A DNA stretch of 64,000 bases from CAZOZZ01 sp965262425 (GTDB taxonomy: Bacteria > Acidobacteriota > Terriglobia > 20CM-2-55-15). Every line of letters starts with the position of its first letter. Positions within the stretch are counted from its first letter, which is position 1. The position numbers were made by a program, and so were the translations under genes. Shown in pieces: positions 45,519 to 53,616 of this stretch. A model generated the notes under the pieces. That model was not told where the DNA came from, searched no databases, and saw only the letters and a program-made list of their open reading frames with translations. The stretch is from contig OZ253536.1 in assembly GCA_965262425.1 (NCBI GenBank), positions 1,240,001 to 1,304,000 on the forward strand, read 5' to 3'.

Positions 45519-46288
45519 ATGATTGAGCTGGAAGTCCGAGACCAGGTCACAATAATGCGCCTTGCGCACGGGAAAGTCAGCGCGATAGACCTCGAATTAC
45601 TCGAGTGCGTCGTCGATCGACTGGACCAGATCGAAGAATCTTCGGCCCGTGCGATTGTGCTCGCGGGCACGGGAAGCAGTTTTTCGGCCGGAGTGGATCT
45701 GTTTCGTGTCCTGGATGGCGGCCCGGACTACCTGAACCGTTTCCTTCCCGCTCTCAGCCGTGCCCTGGTTCGATTGTTCACCTTCCCGCGACCGGTCGTT
45801 GCAGCTATCAACGGACATGCAATCGCCGGCGGCTGCATCCTGGCCAGTGCATGTGATTATCGGTTGATGGCCCTGGGGAAAGGAAAGATCGGTGTCCCGG
45901 AGCTGGTTGTCGGTGTGCCGTTTCCGATGATCGCCCTGGAGATCCTGCGCGACCTGGTTCCGGACAGGCGTTTTCAGGAAGTGGTCTACAGGGAAAGACC
46001 TACCCGGTGGAACTGGCAAGGGAGCGTGGCTTAGTCGACGAGCTTGTGGATTCGACAAAGCTAATGGATCGCGCTGTTGCGCTTGCCGAACAGTTTGCAC
46101 TCATCCCGGCCGAGTCTTTTCGAATCACCAAACAACAACTCCGCCACCACGTGATGCATCGGTGGGAGCTCGAAGCGGAGGCCGTAGATAGTCAGGTTGC
46201 CGCGGCCTGGGCCAGCGACGAAGTCCAGGCCGCGATCCGATCCTATGTGGAGAAGACGCTGGGGAAGGGGAAGCGTCCATCTGCGTAA
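45519..46288 (+). pseudogene. enoyl-CoA hydratase/isomerase, frameshifted
   Basis: The crotonase fold is clear: RAIVLAGTGSSFSAGVDLFRVL (oxyanion-hole strand), PVVAAINGHAIAGGCILASACDYRLMA and KIGVPELVVGVPFP. The first frame ends at 46034 after VVYRERPTR; the true continuation QGKTYPVELARERGLVDELVD runs in another frame to 46288, implying one missing base near 45985. Together they make a normal family-length protein of about 256 residues. The 5' leader is MITE T1 copy D, with no ribosome-binding site before ATG 45519. It is probably inactivated, or mis-sequenced. Confidence 0.85.
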
Positions 46289-46303
46289 TGTGCGTACAAA
46301 TCC

Positions 46304-47383
46304 GTGATCCGGGCGATCTTCGAAATGAACCAATCTATCGAATCCCTCATTCGTTCCTGGGACGGCGAAGAGGTCCTCATCCGCTTCGACCGGTCCAGCG
46401 GGGCCTGGATTGTTTTCGCCATTCATTCCACCTATCTGGGACCGGCCACCGGTGGAACCCGCATGCAGTATTATCCGGATCTGGCTGCCGCGGTGGGGGA
46501 CGCCCTGCGCCTGGCGGAGGGCATGACTTATAAGTTTGCCGTCGCAGGCCTGGACAGGGGCGGAGGCAAGGCCGTCATCGCGCTCCCGGAGAATTTCGAC
46601 CGGTCGATCCGAGACGACTTGTTGCGACGATATGGTGAGTTGATCCATCAACTTGGTGGACTCTATCAGACCGGACCGGACGTGGGGACATCATCTGAAG
46701 ACATGGATGTTGTTTCCGAGACCGGTGCGCCGCACGTTTTTTGCCGGACACCGGAAAATGGAGGTGCCGGTGATTCGAGTCCGCCGACCGCAGCCGGCGT
46801 CCACGCCGGAATCCGGGCGGTCAGTGATGCCCTGTTTGCGGATCCATCGCTCAAGCAGCGCTCTATCCTGGTCCAGGGTGTCGGAAGTGTGGGGAGCCGG
46901 CTGGTCGACTTGCTCCTTGCGGACGGTGCCCGAGTTCTTTTGTGTGACGTGGATTCGGCGCGGGTCCAACGCTACCTGGATATTCCAGGCGTCTCGGTGA
47001 TCGATCCGGAGGAGGTGTTTCGAACCCAGTGCGACGTGTTTGCCCCGTGCGCTCTCGGAGGGGTGCTGAACAGCGATACAATCCCCCACCTCCAATGCCG
47101 CGGGATTGCCGGGGCGGCCAACAACCAACTCGCCGAAGAATCCGACGCGGAGAGACTCCGTGCACGCGGCATCCTCTATGCTCCCGATTACATCGTCAAC
47201 ATCGGGGGCGCACTGGCTATTCCGGGTATCGAACTGGAAGGGTGGTCTCTCGGAGAAGCCGAGGAGCGGGTGCGACGAAAAGTTGAAGAAGTTTTGAACC
47301 TGGTTTTCCGGTCGGCCGTTCGAGATAACGTCACGACCAACGAAGCCGCACGACGCGTCGCCCGGTCGCGCCTGGACATCTGA
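46304..47383 (+). CDS. leucine/Glu/Phe/Val dehydrogenase
   Basis: A 359-residue amino-acid dehydrogenase. TGGTRMQYYPDLAAAVGDALRLAEGMTYK and LDRGGGKAVI (catalytic Lys), GPDVGTSSEDMD and the Rossmann motif VQGVGSVGSRLVDLL match leucine dehydrogenases. It oxidatively deaminates branched-chain amino acids with NAD. The frame starts at GTG 46304; ATG 46325 seven codons later is equally plausible. It lies 15 bp after the hydratase gene, suggesting a degradation operon for branched-chain acids. Its stop is followed by noncoding DNA. Confidence 0.92.
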   Translation: MIRAIFEMNQSIESLIRSWDGEEVLIRFDRSSGAWIVFAIHSTYLGPATGGTRMQYYPDLAAAVGDALRLAEGMTYKFAVAGLDRGGGKAVIALPENFDRSIRDDLLRRYGELIHQLGGLYQTGPDVGTSSEDMDVVSETGAPHVFCRTPENGGAGDSSPPTAAGVHAGIRAVSDALFADPSLKQRSILVQGVGSVGSRLVDLLLADGARVLLCDVDSARVQRYLDIPGVSVIDPEEVFRTQCDVFAPCALGGVLNSDTIPHLQCRGIAGAANNQLAEESDAERLRARGILYAPDYIVNIGGALAIPGIELEGWSLGEAEERVRRKVEEVLNLVFRSAVRDNVTTNEAARRVARSRLDI

Positions 47384-47548
47384 CAGCGATTTCCAGCGTC
47401 CTTTTTCTGTCTCCCGGATTCCGGTAACCAAATTGCACACCAGACGGTCTATCTGGTAATGGTCGAGCGGGTTCGATCGTTCTAAAGCTGGAACCAGTTT
47501 TTGCCGATGACCAGTAGAAGAATCGATTCGTTTAGGAGAGAGTTCCAA

Positions 47549-47716
47549 ATGGACGCTGAAGTCACACGTGAATTGAAGAAAATCGAAACCTCGCTGACGG
47601 TCATCGAAGACCGGCTGTCAACGATCGAAATTGAGAAGGCGGATGCAGCCGGCACCGATTTTCCGGCCATGCCCTTCCCGGCATTCGATCAGCCTTCGAC
47701 CTCGCTACCCATCTGA
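47549..47716 (+). CDS. 55-residue putative coiled-coil protein
   Basis: ATG 47549 is preceded at eight bases by AGGAGAG, a strong ribosome-binding site. The N-terminal half (TRELKKIETSLTVIEDRLSTI) is a short coiled coil, the C-terminal half is Pro/Ala/Phe-rich (FPAMPFPAFDQPSTSLP). No family recognised. It is likely a real small protein given the site and codon pattern. Confidence 0.55.
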   Translation: MDAEVTRELKKIETSLTVIEDRLSTIEIEKADAAGTDFPAMPFPAFDQPSTSLPI

Positions 47717-47717
47717 G

Positions 47718-47885
47718 ACCCGAGGCAGTGACGCCTCCCCGTTCGAGTGTCAGGCATTCGTCGCCGTGACGGGAATGTGTCAAGGTTTCGTCCCCAGAAG
47801 GCACTCCGCCGAAGCCGGCGACCCGACTAACGCGGTTCGGCTTTGCCGAGGGAGTGTCACCGGTAAGCCCGGGCGATTCGCTCGG
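47718..47885. other. strongly structured intergenic segment
   Basis: CACTCC (47801-47806) pairs with GGAGTG (47850-47855). Between them are hairpins GCCGAAGCCGGC and TCGGCTTTGCCGA, giving a cloverleaf-like fold on either strand. Upstream GGCATTCGTCGCC and CAGTGACGCC add further stems. No family recognised. Confidence 0.4.
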
Positions 47886-48059
47886 TAGATTCATCTTGCC
47901 GCCACGCTCGCTTGTGGCCATCCTTCGAAGTTGTAATCAGCAAGTAACCTCACCCGGAAGCACCCATTCGAGCCGCCGTGTCCGAAGTACCATCCCTGCC
48001 GCTGTTTGAAGACGCGAAAACTTGAACACACCATCGAAAGGGCAGACAATGTTGCTCGG

Positions 48060-48731
48060 ATGCATTTCTGGAAAGCTATCTTTGCAGCAGTCTTGATCGT
48101 CACGCTCGCCGGGCCAACTTTTGGTCAGAAGAGTGCCGATCCTGGCACCTGGACTAAGAAGGAAAGCGAAAAGATTGTTCGCGATAGCCTGGGAACCGAA
48201 GACAAGGGATTCCTGGGGATATCTTTGGTGGGTTTGGCAGGAATGACTGTCCTGGCCCGCTGGATCACCAAACCGACCGCCCACGCCCTCGACCGGCTCT
48301 CCGAACTGGACGAGCGAGGCCGGGTCCCATCGATCGAGGGGCTTTACGATCCCGATCATTACACGATTGCGTTTTCCGTCGCTGAACTCATCCGAAACGA
48401 AAGCCTTCTGGGGAGGTTGGACATCCCCGAAGTCGGTGCGGCGGCGATCTCCGGGGATGAGGAAATCCCTCTCGTCCTTCGCCCGCGGGACGACCCGGCT
48501 CGGTCATCGGCGCTTGTCGGTGTTCAGGTGGTTCCGGCCCGGTCGGTCGGTTTCATTCGAACCGAACCGATGCTGTTGCGGTTCGAAAAAGTCGATCAGG
48601 AAGGTCGTCCGCTCGTCGATTCCCTGAAGCAGGAAATCGAGCTGGCCATCGAGTTGGGAGACACCGGGCGGGCGGTTCGGATCAGGTTCAAGCTCGGAGA
48701 CTTGCCGGTTAAGCGGCTGGATGAACTGTAG
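48060..48731 (+). CDS. secreted or periplasmic protein of unknown function
   Basis: A 223-residue protein from ATG 48060, with a signal peptide (FWKAIFAAVLIVTLAGPTF, cleavage near FGQ). A further hydrophobic segment LGISLVGLAGMTVLARWI follows about residues 53-70 and could be a TM helix. The remainder is an acidic beta-rich domain ending in GRAVRIRFKLGDLPVKRLDEL. No family recognised. The frame is open upstream to TTG 48006. A REP hairpin follows the stop. Confidence 0.65.
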   Translation: MHFWKAIFAAVLIVTLAGPTFGQKSADPGTWTKKESEKIVRDSLGTEDKGFLGISLVGLAGMTVLARWITKPTAHALDRLSELDERGRVPSIEGLYDPDHYTIAFSVAELIRNESLLGRLDIPEVGAAAISGDEEIPLVLRPRDDPARSSALVGVQVVPARSVGFIRTEPMLLRFEKVDQEGRPLVDSLKQEIELAIELGDTGRAVRIRFKLGDLPVKRLDEL

Positions 48732-48756
48732 GGGAAGACGAAATCTAAGGGACAGC

Positions 48757-48789
48757 GTGTCGGGGTGGCCGTCCCTGGCCACCCGCGGG
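48757..48789 (+). repeat. REP-like hairpin 5
   Basis: GTGTCGGGGTGGCC head and palindrome, same class as the REPs around the RAYT gene 30 kb away, with compensatory C-to-T changes in both stem arms. Confidence 0.8.
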
Positions 48790-48838
48790 AAAGCGTCGAC
48801 TGACAGATCGATGCCGGCCCGTACACCGTTCCAGGCCC

Positions 48839-48869
48839 GGCGGGCGCCCACGAAGGGACGCCCCGACAT
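48839..48869 (-). repeat. REP-like hairpin 6 (degenerate)
   Basis: Inverted, imperfect copy ending in GCCCCGACAT; pairs with REP 5 as an inverted doublet. Confidence 0.5.
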
Positions 48870-48918
48870 ACCCGGTCGAACATCTTCGCCCGAGCCAGTC
48901 TCGGGCCGACGACTGACG

Positions 48919-49350
48919 TCAGTGATCCGTGGTCAGTTGGGGAATCAAATCCTGGACGGCCTCGGCAATCCTGTCGCGGCAGTGCCTGTAGGCGGGAAGG
49001 TCGGATCCGTACGGATCCCTGATGTTTTCGTCGAGTTCGTGGATCTTGTGGCCCGACTCCGGGAAAGCGTTCGCGATTTCCTGAGCCTGTCGTCGCTCCA
49101 TCGGGACGACCAAGTCTGCCCAGTCGATCAAGCGTCGGTCCAGTTGATCGGGATGATCGGCCGTGATATCGATACCGATTTCTCTCATGGCCGTGACCGA
49201 ATTCTCCGAAAGGCCCAGCCCGGTCTGAGCAACCAGCCCGGCCGTTCGGACCTCCAGCTCAGTCCCCACCTCGACCGAACGTGCCTTCAGAATGCCCCCG
49301 GCCATAGGACTGCGACAGATGTTTCCGAGACAGACAAACAGAACGCGCAT
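48919..49350 (-). CDS. low-molecular-weight protein-tyrosine phosphatase / arsenate-reductase-like
   Basis: A 143-residue LMW-PTP. The P-loop CLGNICRSP holds the nucleophilic Cys and Arg; the general-acid Asp is in the NIRDPYGSD loop. It dephosphorylates protein tyrosine (often exopolysaccharide kinases); some relatives reduce arsenate. ATG 49350 starts right before the P-loop strand (MRVLFV), as in the family. Single gene; the 3' end faces the REP doublet. Confidence 0.92.
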   Translation of the reverse strand: MRVLFVCLGNICRSPMAGGILKARSVEVGTELEVRTAGLVAQTGLGLSENSVTAMREIGIDITADHPDQLDRRLIDWADLVVPMERRQAQEIANAFPESGHKIHELDENIRDPYGSDLPAYRHCRDRIAEAVQDLIPQLTTDH

Positions 49351-49447
49351 AGTTTCGGTGAAGTGTCCGGGTTCGGCGCCAGATCAAATCTGCTGGTCTG
49401 ATAACCGACAACGGACCACGGGCGACTTCCCCTCATTTCCGGCAAGA

Positions 49448-49521
49448 TACGCCCGACAAGACTCGAACTTGTGACCTTCGCATTCGTAGTGCGACGCTCT
49501 ATCCAGCTGAGCTACGGGCGC
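49448..49521 (-). tRNA. tRNA-Arg (anticodon ACG)
   Basis: The reverse strand starts GCGCCCGTAGCTCAGCTGG; the anticodon loop CTACGAA gives anticodon ACG (A34 to be modified to inosine). T arm AGTTCGAGTCT, acceptor CGGGCGT with a G-U first pair, discriminator A. 74 nt, no CCA. Confidence 0.93.
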
Positions 49522-49639
49522 AAAACAATCTATTTACTACGTTCGACCCCATTTCGGCAAACGCAGACTCGACTTCGTTTGGTATAAGGGATGCCTGAGC
49601 GCGGCCTGCCCTGGAAAGCTTCGCCTGTCCTGGCGGGCT

Positions 49640-50215
49640 TCAGAGAATCCGCAGGAGCCGCCGAGTCTCTTCCATGACCCGATCCAGATCAAGCGGTTTT
49701 GGCAGGAAGCAGTCCGCTCCCGCTTGAAGGATCTTCGATTCGACCTCTGGCTGTCCGCTCATGGCGATGATGGCTGTCCTGTTTATCGGATTTTCCTTGA
49801 TACGGCGGCAGACCTCCAGCCCATCGACGCCCGGGATCAGGATGCCCAGCACCATTAAGTCCGGGTGCAGCCGCCCAATGTCTATCAATGCCGTGATGCC
49901 GTCCGACGCGGAGGTGACTTCGTAGACGCCCTGTCGAGCGAAAGAAGTCGTGAGTATCTTGACGATGTCGTCTTCGTCCTCAACGATCAGAATCTTGAAC
50001 TTCTCGGCTGTCAGTGACGGTGGAACCGGGATTTCGTGCTTCCGGAGAAACGCGAGGAGGTCGTCACGGCGAATGCGCCGATGCCCTCCGGGCGTCCGGT
50101 AGGACGACAGCAGATCTTGCTCGATCCAGTTGATGACCGACCGGGGGTTCACTTGAAGGAGCTTACTCACCTCATGGGTCGTGAAGACGTTCTTGGTATC
50201 CGCGTTAGGCGTCAT
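49640..50215 (-). CDS. HTH-receiver protein lacking the phospho-acceptor Asp
   Basis: A 191-residue protein. Residues about 10-60 form an excisionase/MerR-like HTH (THEVSKLLQVNPRSVINWI then RTPGGHRRIRRDDLLAFL). Residues 72-190 form a receiver domain with the acidic pair in IVEDEDD and the Lys in FLPKPLD. At the expected Asp site the sequence is LMVLGILIPGVDG, Gly instead of Asp. So it cannot be phosphorylated canonically and may act constitutively or through another signal. The HTH-N, REC-C order is unusual. The upstream 730 bp has no gene. Confidence 0.85.
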   Translation of the reverse strand: MTPNADTKNVFTTHEVSKLLQVNPRSVINWIEQDLLSSYRTPGGHRRIRRDDLLAFLRKHEIPVPPSLTAEKFKILIVEDEDDIVKILTTSFARQGVYEVTSASDGITALIDIGRLHPDLMVLGILIPGVDGLEVCRRIKENPINRTAIIAMSGQPEVESKILQAGADCFLPKPLDLDRVMEETRRLLRIL

Positions 50216-50600
50216 CCGTGAAACCCCTTGCTAAAAAAGCGAATCGACCATCCCAATCGGTAACGGCTGCAGGGGCCATTAGATTCAGATTGGCCACTCT
50301 GAAATGCCGTCCACTTTCTCTCTTGAACACGGCTGAAAAGGAAAACATTCGCATGGGGCGAAGGCCGGTCCTGTATCGAGTCACGTACCTCGGGAACCCC
50401 TACGGATCTGAATTTTCCCGCCGGATCACCGACCGGAGCGCTTCAAGGAAAGCGACTATACCGTAACATAAGGGTTTTGCAATCGAAATCGGTATTAAGA
50501 GATTGCTGGAGCCTTCAGACGATGGGTGGCGACGGTGAGTCGCCGAAGGATGGCCGCACAAGGGTACTCGTCTTTTGGCTGTCGGCCTGGTGCTAGGATT

Positions 50601-50698
50601 TAGCGGGGCTGTTCGTCCGGTCTGCTCAATCGGTCGCGACCGAATCGGACCGAAATCTGGGCGCCAGTTCTGTGAAGTTATTGTTGTTGAGTGGACGC
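50601..50698 (+). repeat. MITE family T3, partial copy
   Basis: Matches the right half of the element at 63534-63711 (core CTGCTCAATCGGTCGCGACC), lacking its left half. Confidence 0.7.
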
Positions 50699-50820
50699 TT
50701 GGGAATCGGCCGGGCCGTCACCTTTCCGAAATGCTTCCGTGGCGGGTCCCACGCCCGACACGCAGACGGTTGGCCTTGCCCGATCCGAGTTGATCTTCTA
50801 GACTATAGAGTTTTCTTTCT

Positions 50821-50878
50821 CCACGTTTTCTTCTGTGGGGCGCCCAAGCCCACCCACGTTTTATTCTGTGGGGCGCCC
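50821..50878 (+). repeat. two tandem 25-bp hairpin units upstream of etfB
   Basis: CCACGTTTTCTTCTGTGG followed by GGCGCCC at 50821, repeated with one change at 50854; period 33 bp. Each CCAC/GTGG pair can close a ten-base pyrimidine-rich loop. Possible leader attenuator or protein-binding site. Confidence 0.55.
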
Positions 50879-50949
50879 CCTCATGTTGGGTGGATGTGAC
50901 GACTCCTCCGGGGCGGCAGGAAAATTCTAAAATAGATTGGAGTAAAGCT

Positions 50950-51747
50950 GTGAAGATAATCAGTTGCATGAAGCCCGTGCCGGACCCGGCCTCCCGGCTC
51001 GTCATCAACGAAGACAAGACCTGGATCAAAGACAAAGAACTGACCTTTGTCGCCAGCGAAGCGGACAATTACGCGCTCGAAGAGGCGCTTCGTCTCAAGG
51101 AGAAGCACGGAGGCGAGGTTGTCGTGCTCTCGCTGGGCGTCAATCACGCAGCCCGCGTGCTTCGTTCCGGCCTCGCCATGGGCGCGGATCGCGCGATCCA
51201 CCTCTCCGACGAACAGTTCACCGGGTCGGACGAGTTCGCGACCGCCGAAACCATCGCGAAAGCCGTGCAGGCCGACGGTGGGGCGGATCTGGTGCTGACG
51301 GGTGTGCAATCCGACGATCTGGGTACCGGAACGACTGGAATCATGGTGGCGGAATTCCTTGGGTGCGCGCATGCAACGGTCGTCATCGCAGTCGAGGCCA
51401 ACCCGGACACCGGGTCGTTACGTGTCCGACGGGAGATTGAAGGTGGGGTCAACGAGACGGTGGAGTTGTCGACACCCTCGGTCTTGACCATCCAGTTCGG
51501 CATCAACCAGCCACGATATGCGTCATTGAAGGGCATCATGGCAGCCAAGAGGAAGGAAATGAAGGTTCTGACGGCGTCGGACCTTGGGTTGACGGCCGAA
51601 CAGGTCGGACGATCCGGAGCGATGTACGACATCGGCGAAGTGTTCTTGCCTGAACGAAAGAGCCATGTCGAAATGATCGAGGGCACCCCGGTCGAAGCCG
51701 CTGTCAAACTGATCGAGAAACTTCGAAAAGAAGCAAAAGCGCTCTAA
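50950..51747 (+). CDS. etfB: electron-transfer flavoprotein beta subunit
   Basis: A 265-residue EtfB from GTG 50950 (GGAG eight bases upstream). SCMKPVPDPASRLVINED, NYALEEALRLKE, GVQSDDLGTGTTGIMVAEFLG and RREIEGGVNETVEL define the adenine-nucleotide-binding ETF fold. With EtfA it carries electrons from acyl-CoA dehydrogenases to the quinone pool. etfA follows 62 bp later. Confidence 0.95.
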   Translation: MKIISCMKPVPDPASRLVINEDKTWIKDKELTFVASEADNYALEEALRLKEKHGGEVVVLSLGVNHAARVLRSGLAMGADRAIHLSDEQFTGSDEFATAETIAKAVQADGGADLVLTGVQSDDLGTGTTGIMVAEFLGCAHATVVIAVEANPDTGSLRVRREIEGGVNETVELSTPSVLTIQFGINQPRYASLKGIMAAKRKEMKVLTASDLGLTAEQVGRSGAMYDIGEVFLPERKSHVEMIEGTPVEAAVKLIEKLRKEAKAL

Positions 51748-51809
51748 GAACCTTCCCGGTCCGGCTCGGACGGAAAGCCTGTTGGAGACACCAAATAACT
51801 GAGGACGCG

Positions 51810-52787
51810 ATGATACTTTTCACAACGGAACATCAAGACGACAAATTCAAGCCGATAACCGCGGAACTCACCGTTTTCGCCCAGCGGCTGGGCCGTGAAC
51901 TGGAACAACCGGTTGGGGCGGTCGTGCTCGGTTCAGACACATCCCGGTTGGTTGAGCAACTCGCAGCATGGAAGATCGATCGAATCATCACGGTCGAGGA
52001 TCCGAAGCTCGGAGACTACAATCCCGACGGATACGTCGCTGCCCTCAAGGAAATCATCGCGAAGCAAAGCCCGTACCTGGTTCTGGCCGGACACACCACC
52101 GTGGGTTACGACTACACGCCTCGACTGGCCGCCGGGTTGAGACGGCCTCTCGTTGCGGGTTGTGTCGATTATGACAAGCAGGGAGATCTTCTTCTGCTCA
52201 CACGCCAGGTGTTCAATGCCAAGCTGAACATGCGTGTGTCCTTGCGTGGCGAGCCGCCCTATTTTGCGACGGCGGCGACGGGTGCGTTTCCGGGCGACGA
52301 GGTTGAGACCGGTGGCAGCCCCCAGGTGGATGTCTTTGCGGTCGATCTGTCCGGGCTGGAGGTCCGCCGCAAGGTTGTCGGCAGGGAGGAGGCTGTAAGG
52401 GGGCAGATCGACCTCGCATCGGCGGATATCATTGTTGCCGGTGGTCGGGGGTTGAAAAAGAAGGAGAACTTCGAAGTCGTATCTGAACTGGCTGAGGCAC
52501 TTGGAGGCGCGGTTGGAGCATCGCGACCTGTTGTGGACGCGGAGTGGCTTCCCCGGGAGTACCAGATCGGCAGTTCAGGGCAGACGGTTTCCCCCAAACT
52601 GTATTTTGCTATCGGAATTTCCGGGGCGATTCAACACCTGGTCGGAATGCAGTCCTCCCGATGTATTGTGGCCATCAATAAAGACAGCGACGCGCCCATC
52701 TTCAAAGTTGCGCACTATGGCATCGCAGACGATCTCTTCAAGGTTGTGCCCGAGATCACCAAGATCGTGAAAGAACTGAAGGCTTGA
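51810..52787 (+). CDS. etfA: electron-transfer flavoprotein alpha subunit
   Basis: A 325-residue EtfA. The N-terminal half is the ETF fold; the C-terminal FAD-binding domain shows VVAGGRGLKKKENFEV, GASRPVVDAEWLPREYQIGSSGQTVSPKLY (split by family order) and FAIGISGAIQHLVGMQSS, then AINKDSDAPIFKVAHYGI. Complete and normal length. Forms the ETF heterodimer with EtfB. In this window its likely electron source would be fatty or amino-acid oxidation (enoyl-CoA hydratase remnant, leucine dehydrogenase). Confidence 0.95.
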   Translation: MILFTTEHQDDKFKPITAELTVFAQRLGRELEQPVGAVVLGSDTSRLVEQLAAWKIDRIITVEDPKLGDYNPDGYVAALKEIIAKQSPYLVLAGHTTVGYDYTPRLAAGLRRPLVAGCVDYDKQGDLLLLTRQVFNAKLNMRVSLRGEPPYFATAATGAFPGDEVETGGSPQVDVFAVDLSGLEVRRKVVGREEAVRGQIDLASADIIVAGGRGLKKKENFEVVSELAEALGGAVGASRPVVDAEWLPREYQIGSSGQTVSPKLYFAIGISGAIQHLVGMQSSRCIVAINKDSDAPIFKVAHYGIADDLFKVVPEITKIVKELKA

Positions 52788-52852
52788 ATTGTTGGCATCC
52801 TGTGGCGGAACTTGCAGGGTCGAGTGACGAGCGCTAGGAGCCTGTTTGATGT

Positions 52853-52882
52853 TTGACTCGGTTCACTCTGTTCGCATATAGT
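52853..52882 (+). promoter_or_regulatory. sigma-70-type promoter of the cytochrome-c-like gene
   Basis: TTGACT (52853-52858), 18-bp spacer, TATAGT (52877-52882). Located 67 bp before the start codon. Confidence 0.6.
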
Positions 52883-52948
52883 GGCCACGGCATCTGTGCG
52901 GGATCATCCCGGCTTCAGACAAGGTAGATTCGAGGAGGAGATAGAGTT

Positions 52949-53365
52949 ATGCGAAAAGCTTCGTTTGTCATCGGGCTCTGCTTGACACTGGCGTTGGTCC
53001 TGAACGTGATGGCTGTGCAGCGAGGACACCCGGACATCATGAAGGAAATCGGTGCGACGCGTGCCAGCCTGCAGCGTAACATCGAGGCCGGCAACGGTGA
53101 TGCGGCTGCGATCGATGGAGAGAAACTGTCCGGCTTGTTCAAGGAAGTCGTTCCGATGTACGAAGAACGAAACCTGGAACCGGCAGTCGAGATGGCCAAC
53201 AAGGCTGCGGCTGCCGCTGCGGAAGCTGCGGAAGCTGCCAAAGCCGGAGACATGGACGCCGCAATGGCTGCACACGGCAATGTCGTAGGCGGTTGCCGGG
53301 GTTGCCACAGCCAGTACCGGGAAAAGTCTCCCGACGGGGGATACCGGTTTAAGACTCCACAATAA
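52949..53365 (+). CDS. periplasmic cytochrome-c-type protein with one C-terminal heme site
   Basis: A 138-residue exported protein. Signal peptide RKASFVIGLCLTLALVLNVM; then a helical bundle with an alanine-rich helix (KAAAAAAEAAEAAKAGDMDA), and the heme-attachment motif CRGCH near residue 118 followed by SQYRE. The helical bundle with a C-terminal CxxCH recalls cytochrome c'/c556. Strong ribosome-binding site GAGGAGGAG. Electron-carrier or gas-binding role is inferred. A rho-independent terminator follows. Confidence 0.85.
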   Translation: MRKASFVIGLCLTLALVLNVMAVQRGHPDIMKEIGATRASLQRNIEAGNGDAAAIDGEKLSGLFKEVVPMYEERNLEPAVEMANKAAAAAAEAAEAAKAGDMDAAMAAHGNVVGGCRGCHSQYREKSPDGGYRFKTPQ

Positions 53366-53389
53366 AGTTGGAGACACGATGCAGTGATC

Positions 53390-53420
53390 AAGGGCGGTTT
53401 TACCGCCCTTTGTTTATTGT
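53390..53420 (+). terminator. rho-independent terminator after the cytochrome gene
   Basis: Stem AAGGGCGGT / ACCGCCCTT with a short loop, followed by TGTTTATT. Confidence 0.85.
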
Positions 53421-53463
53421 CTGCGAGCCGGTTCGGAGGCCGACGGATCGACCCCTATTTCTT

Positions 53464-53493
53464 TTGACATTCTTGTAGGAACCCTAGTATTCT
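53464..53493 (+). promoter_or_regulatory. sigma-70-type promoter of a candidate small RNA
   Basis: Consensus TTGACA (53464-53469), 18-bp spacer, TATTCT (53488-53493). It sits in a gap with no ORF before the terminator at 53548. Confidence 0.6.
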
Positions 53494-53499
53494 TGCTGT

Positions 53500-53576
53500 C
53501 GTGAGTGGTGTCTAACTAACGATAGATTTCCTCCACCATCCCACTCTCCCCGCGGCCGAGCCGCGGGGATTTTTTT
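53500..53576 (+). ncRNA. candidate small RNA (about 77 nt)
   Basis: Between the promoter above and the strong terminator at 53548-53576 there is no start codon with a ribosome-binding site. GAGTGG near the 5' end can pair with CCACTC before the terminator, presenting TTTCCTCCACCATC, an anti-Shine-Dalgarno-like pyrimidine stretch. This is the architecture of a trans-acting sRNA. Prediction from signals only. Confidence 0.5.
53548..53576 (+). terminator. strong rho-independent terminator
   Basis: CCCCGCGG / CCGCGGGG stem with a CCGAG loop and seven T. Confidence 0.9.
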
Positions 53577-53616
53577 GTGCCTGCCGATCGCACCGACTAT
53601 CTGCTACCGTTATTCG

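Larger units (their letters stand above)
50216..50949. other. 734-bp region without a supported gene
   Basis: It holds a partial MITE T3 copy (50601-50698) and two tandem hairpin units (50821-50878) before etfB. The remaining ORFs are short and unconvincing. A divergent promoter pair for the HTH-receiver gene and etfBA is expected. Confidence 0.5.

Noticed and set aside
47718..47885. Integron attC site or tRNA
   Set aside because: Fold is cloverleaf-like but lacks the R'/R'' boxes, T-loop GTTCRA and any nearby integrase.
52835..52846. CTAGGAGCCTG as a MITE T1 copy
   Set aside because: Only about 11 bp match the T1 end; too short to separate from chance.
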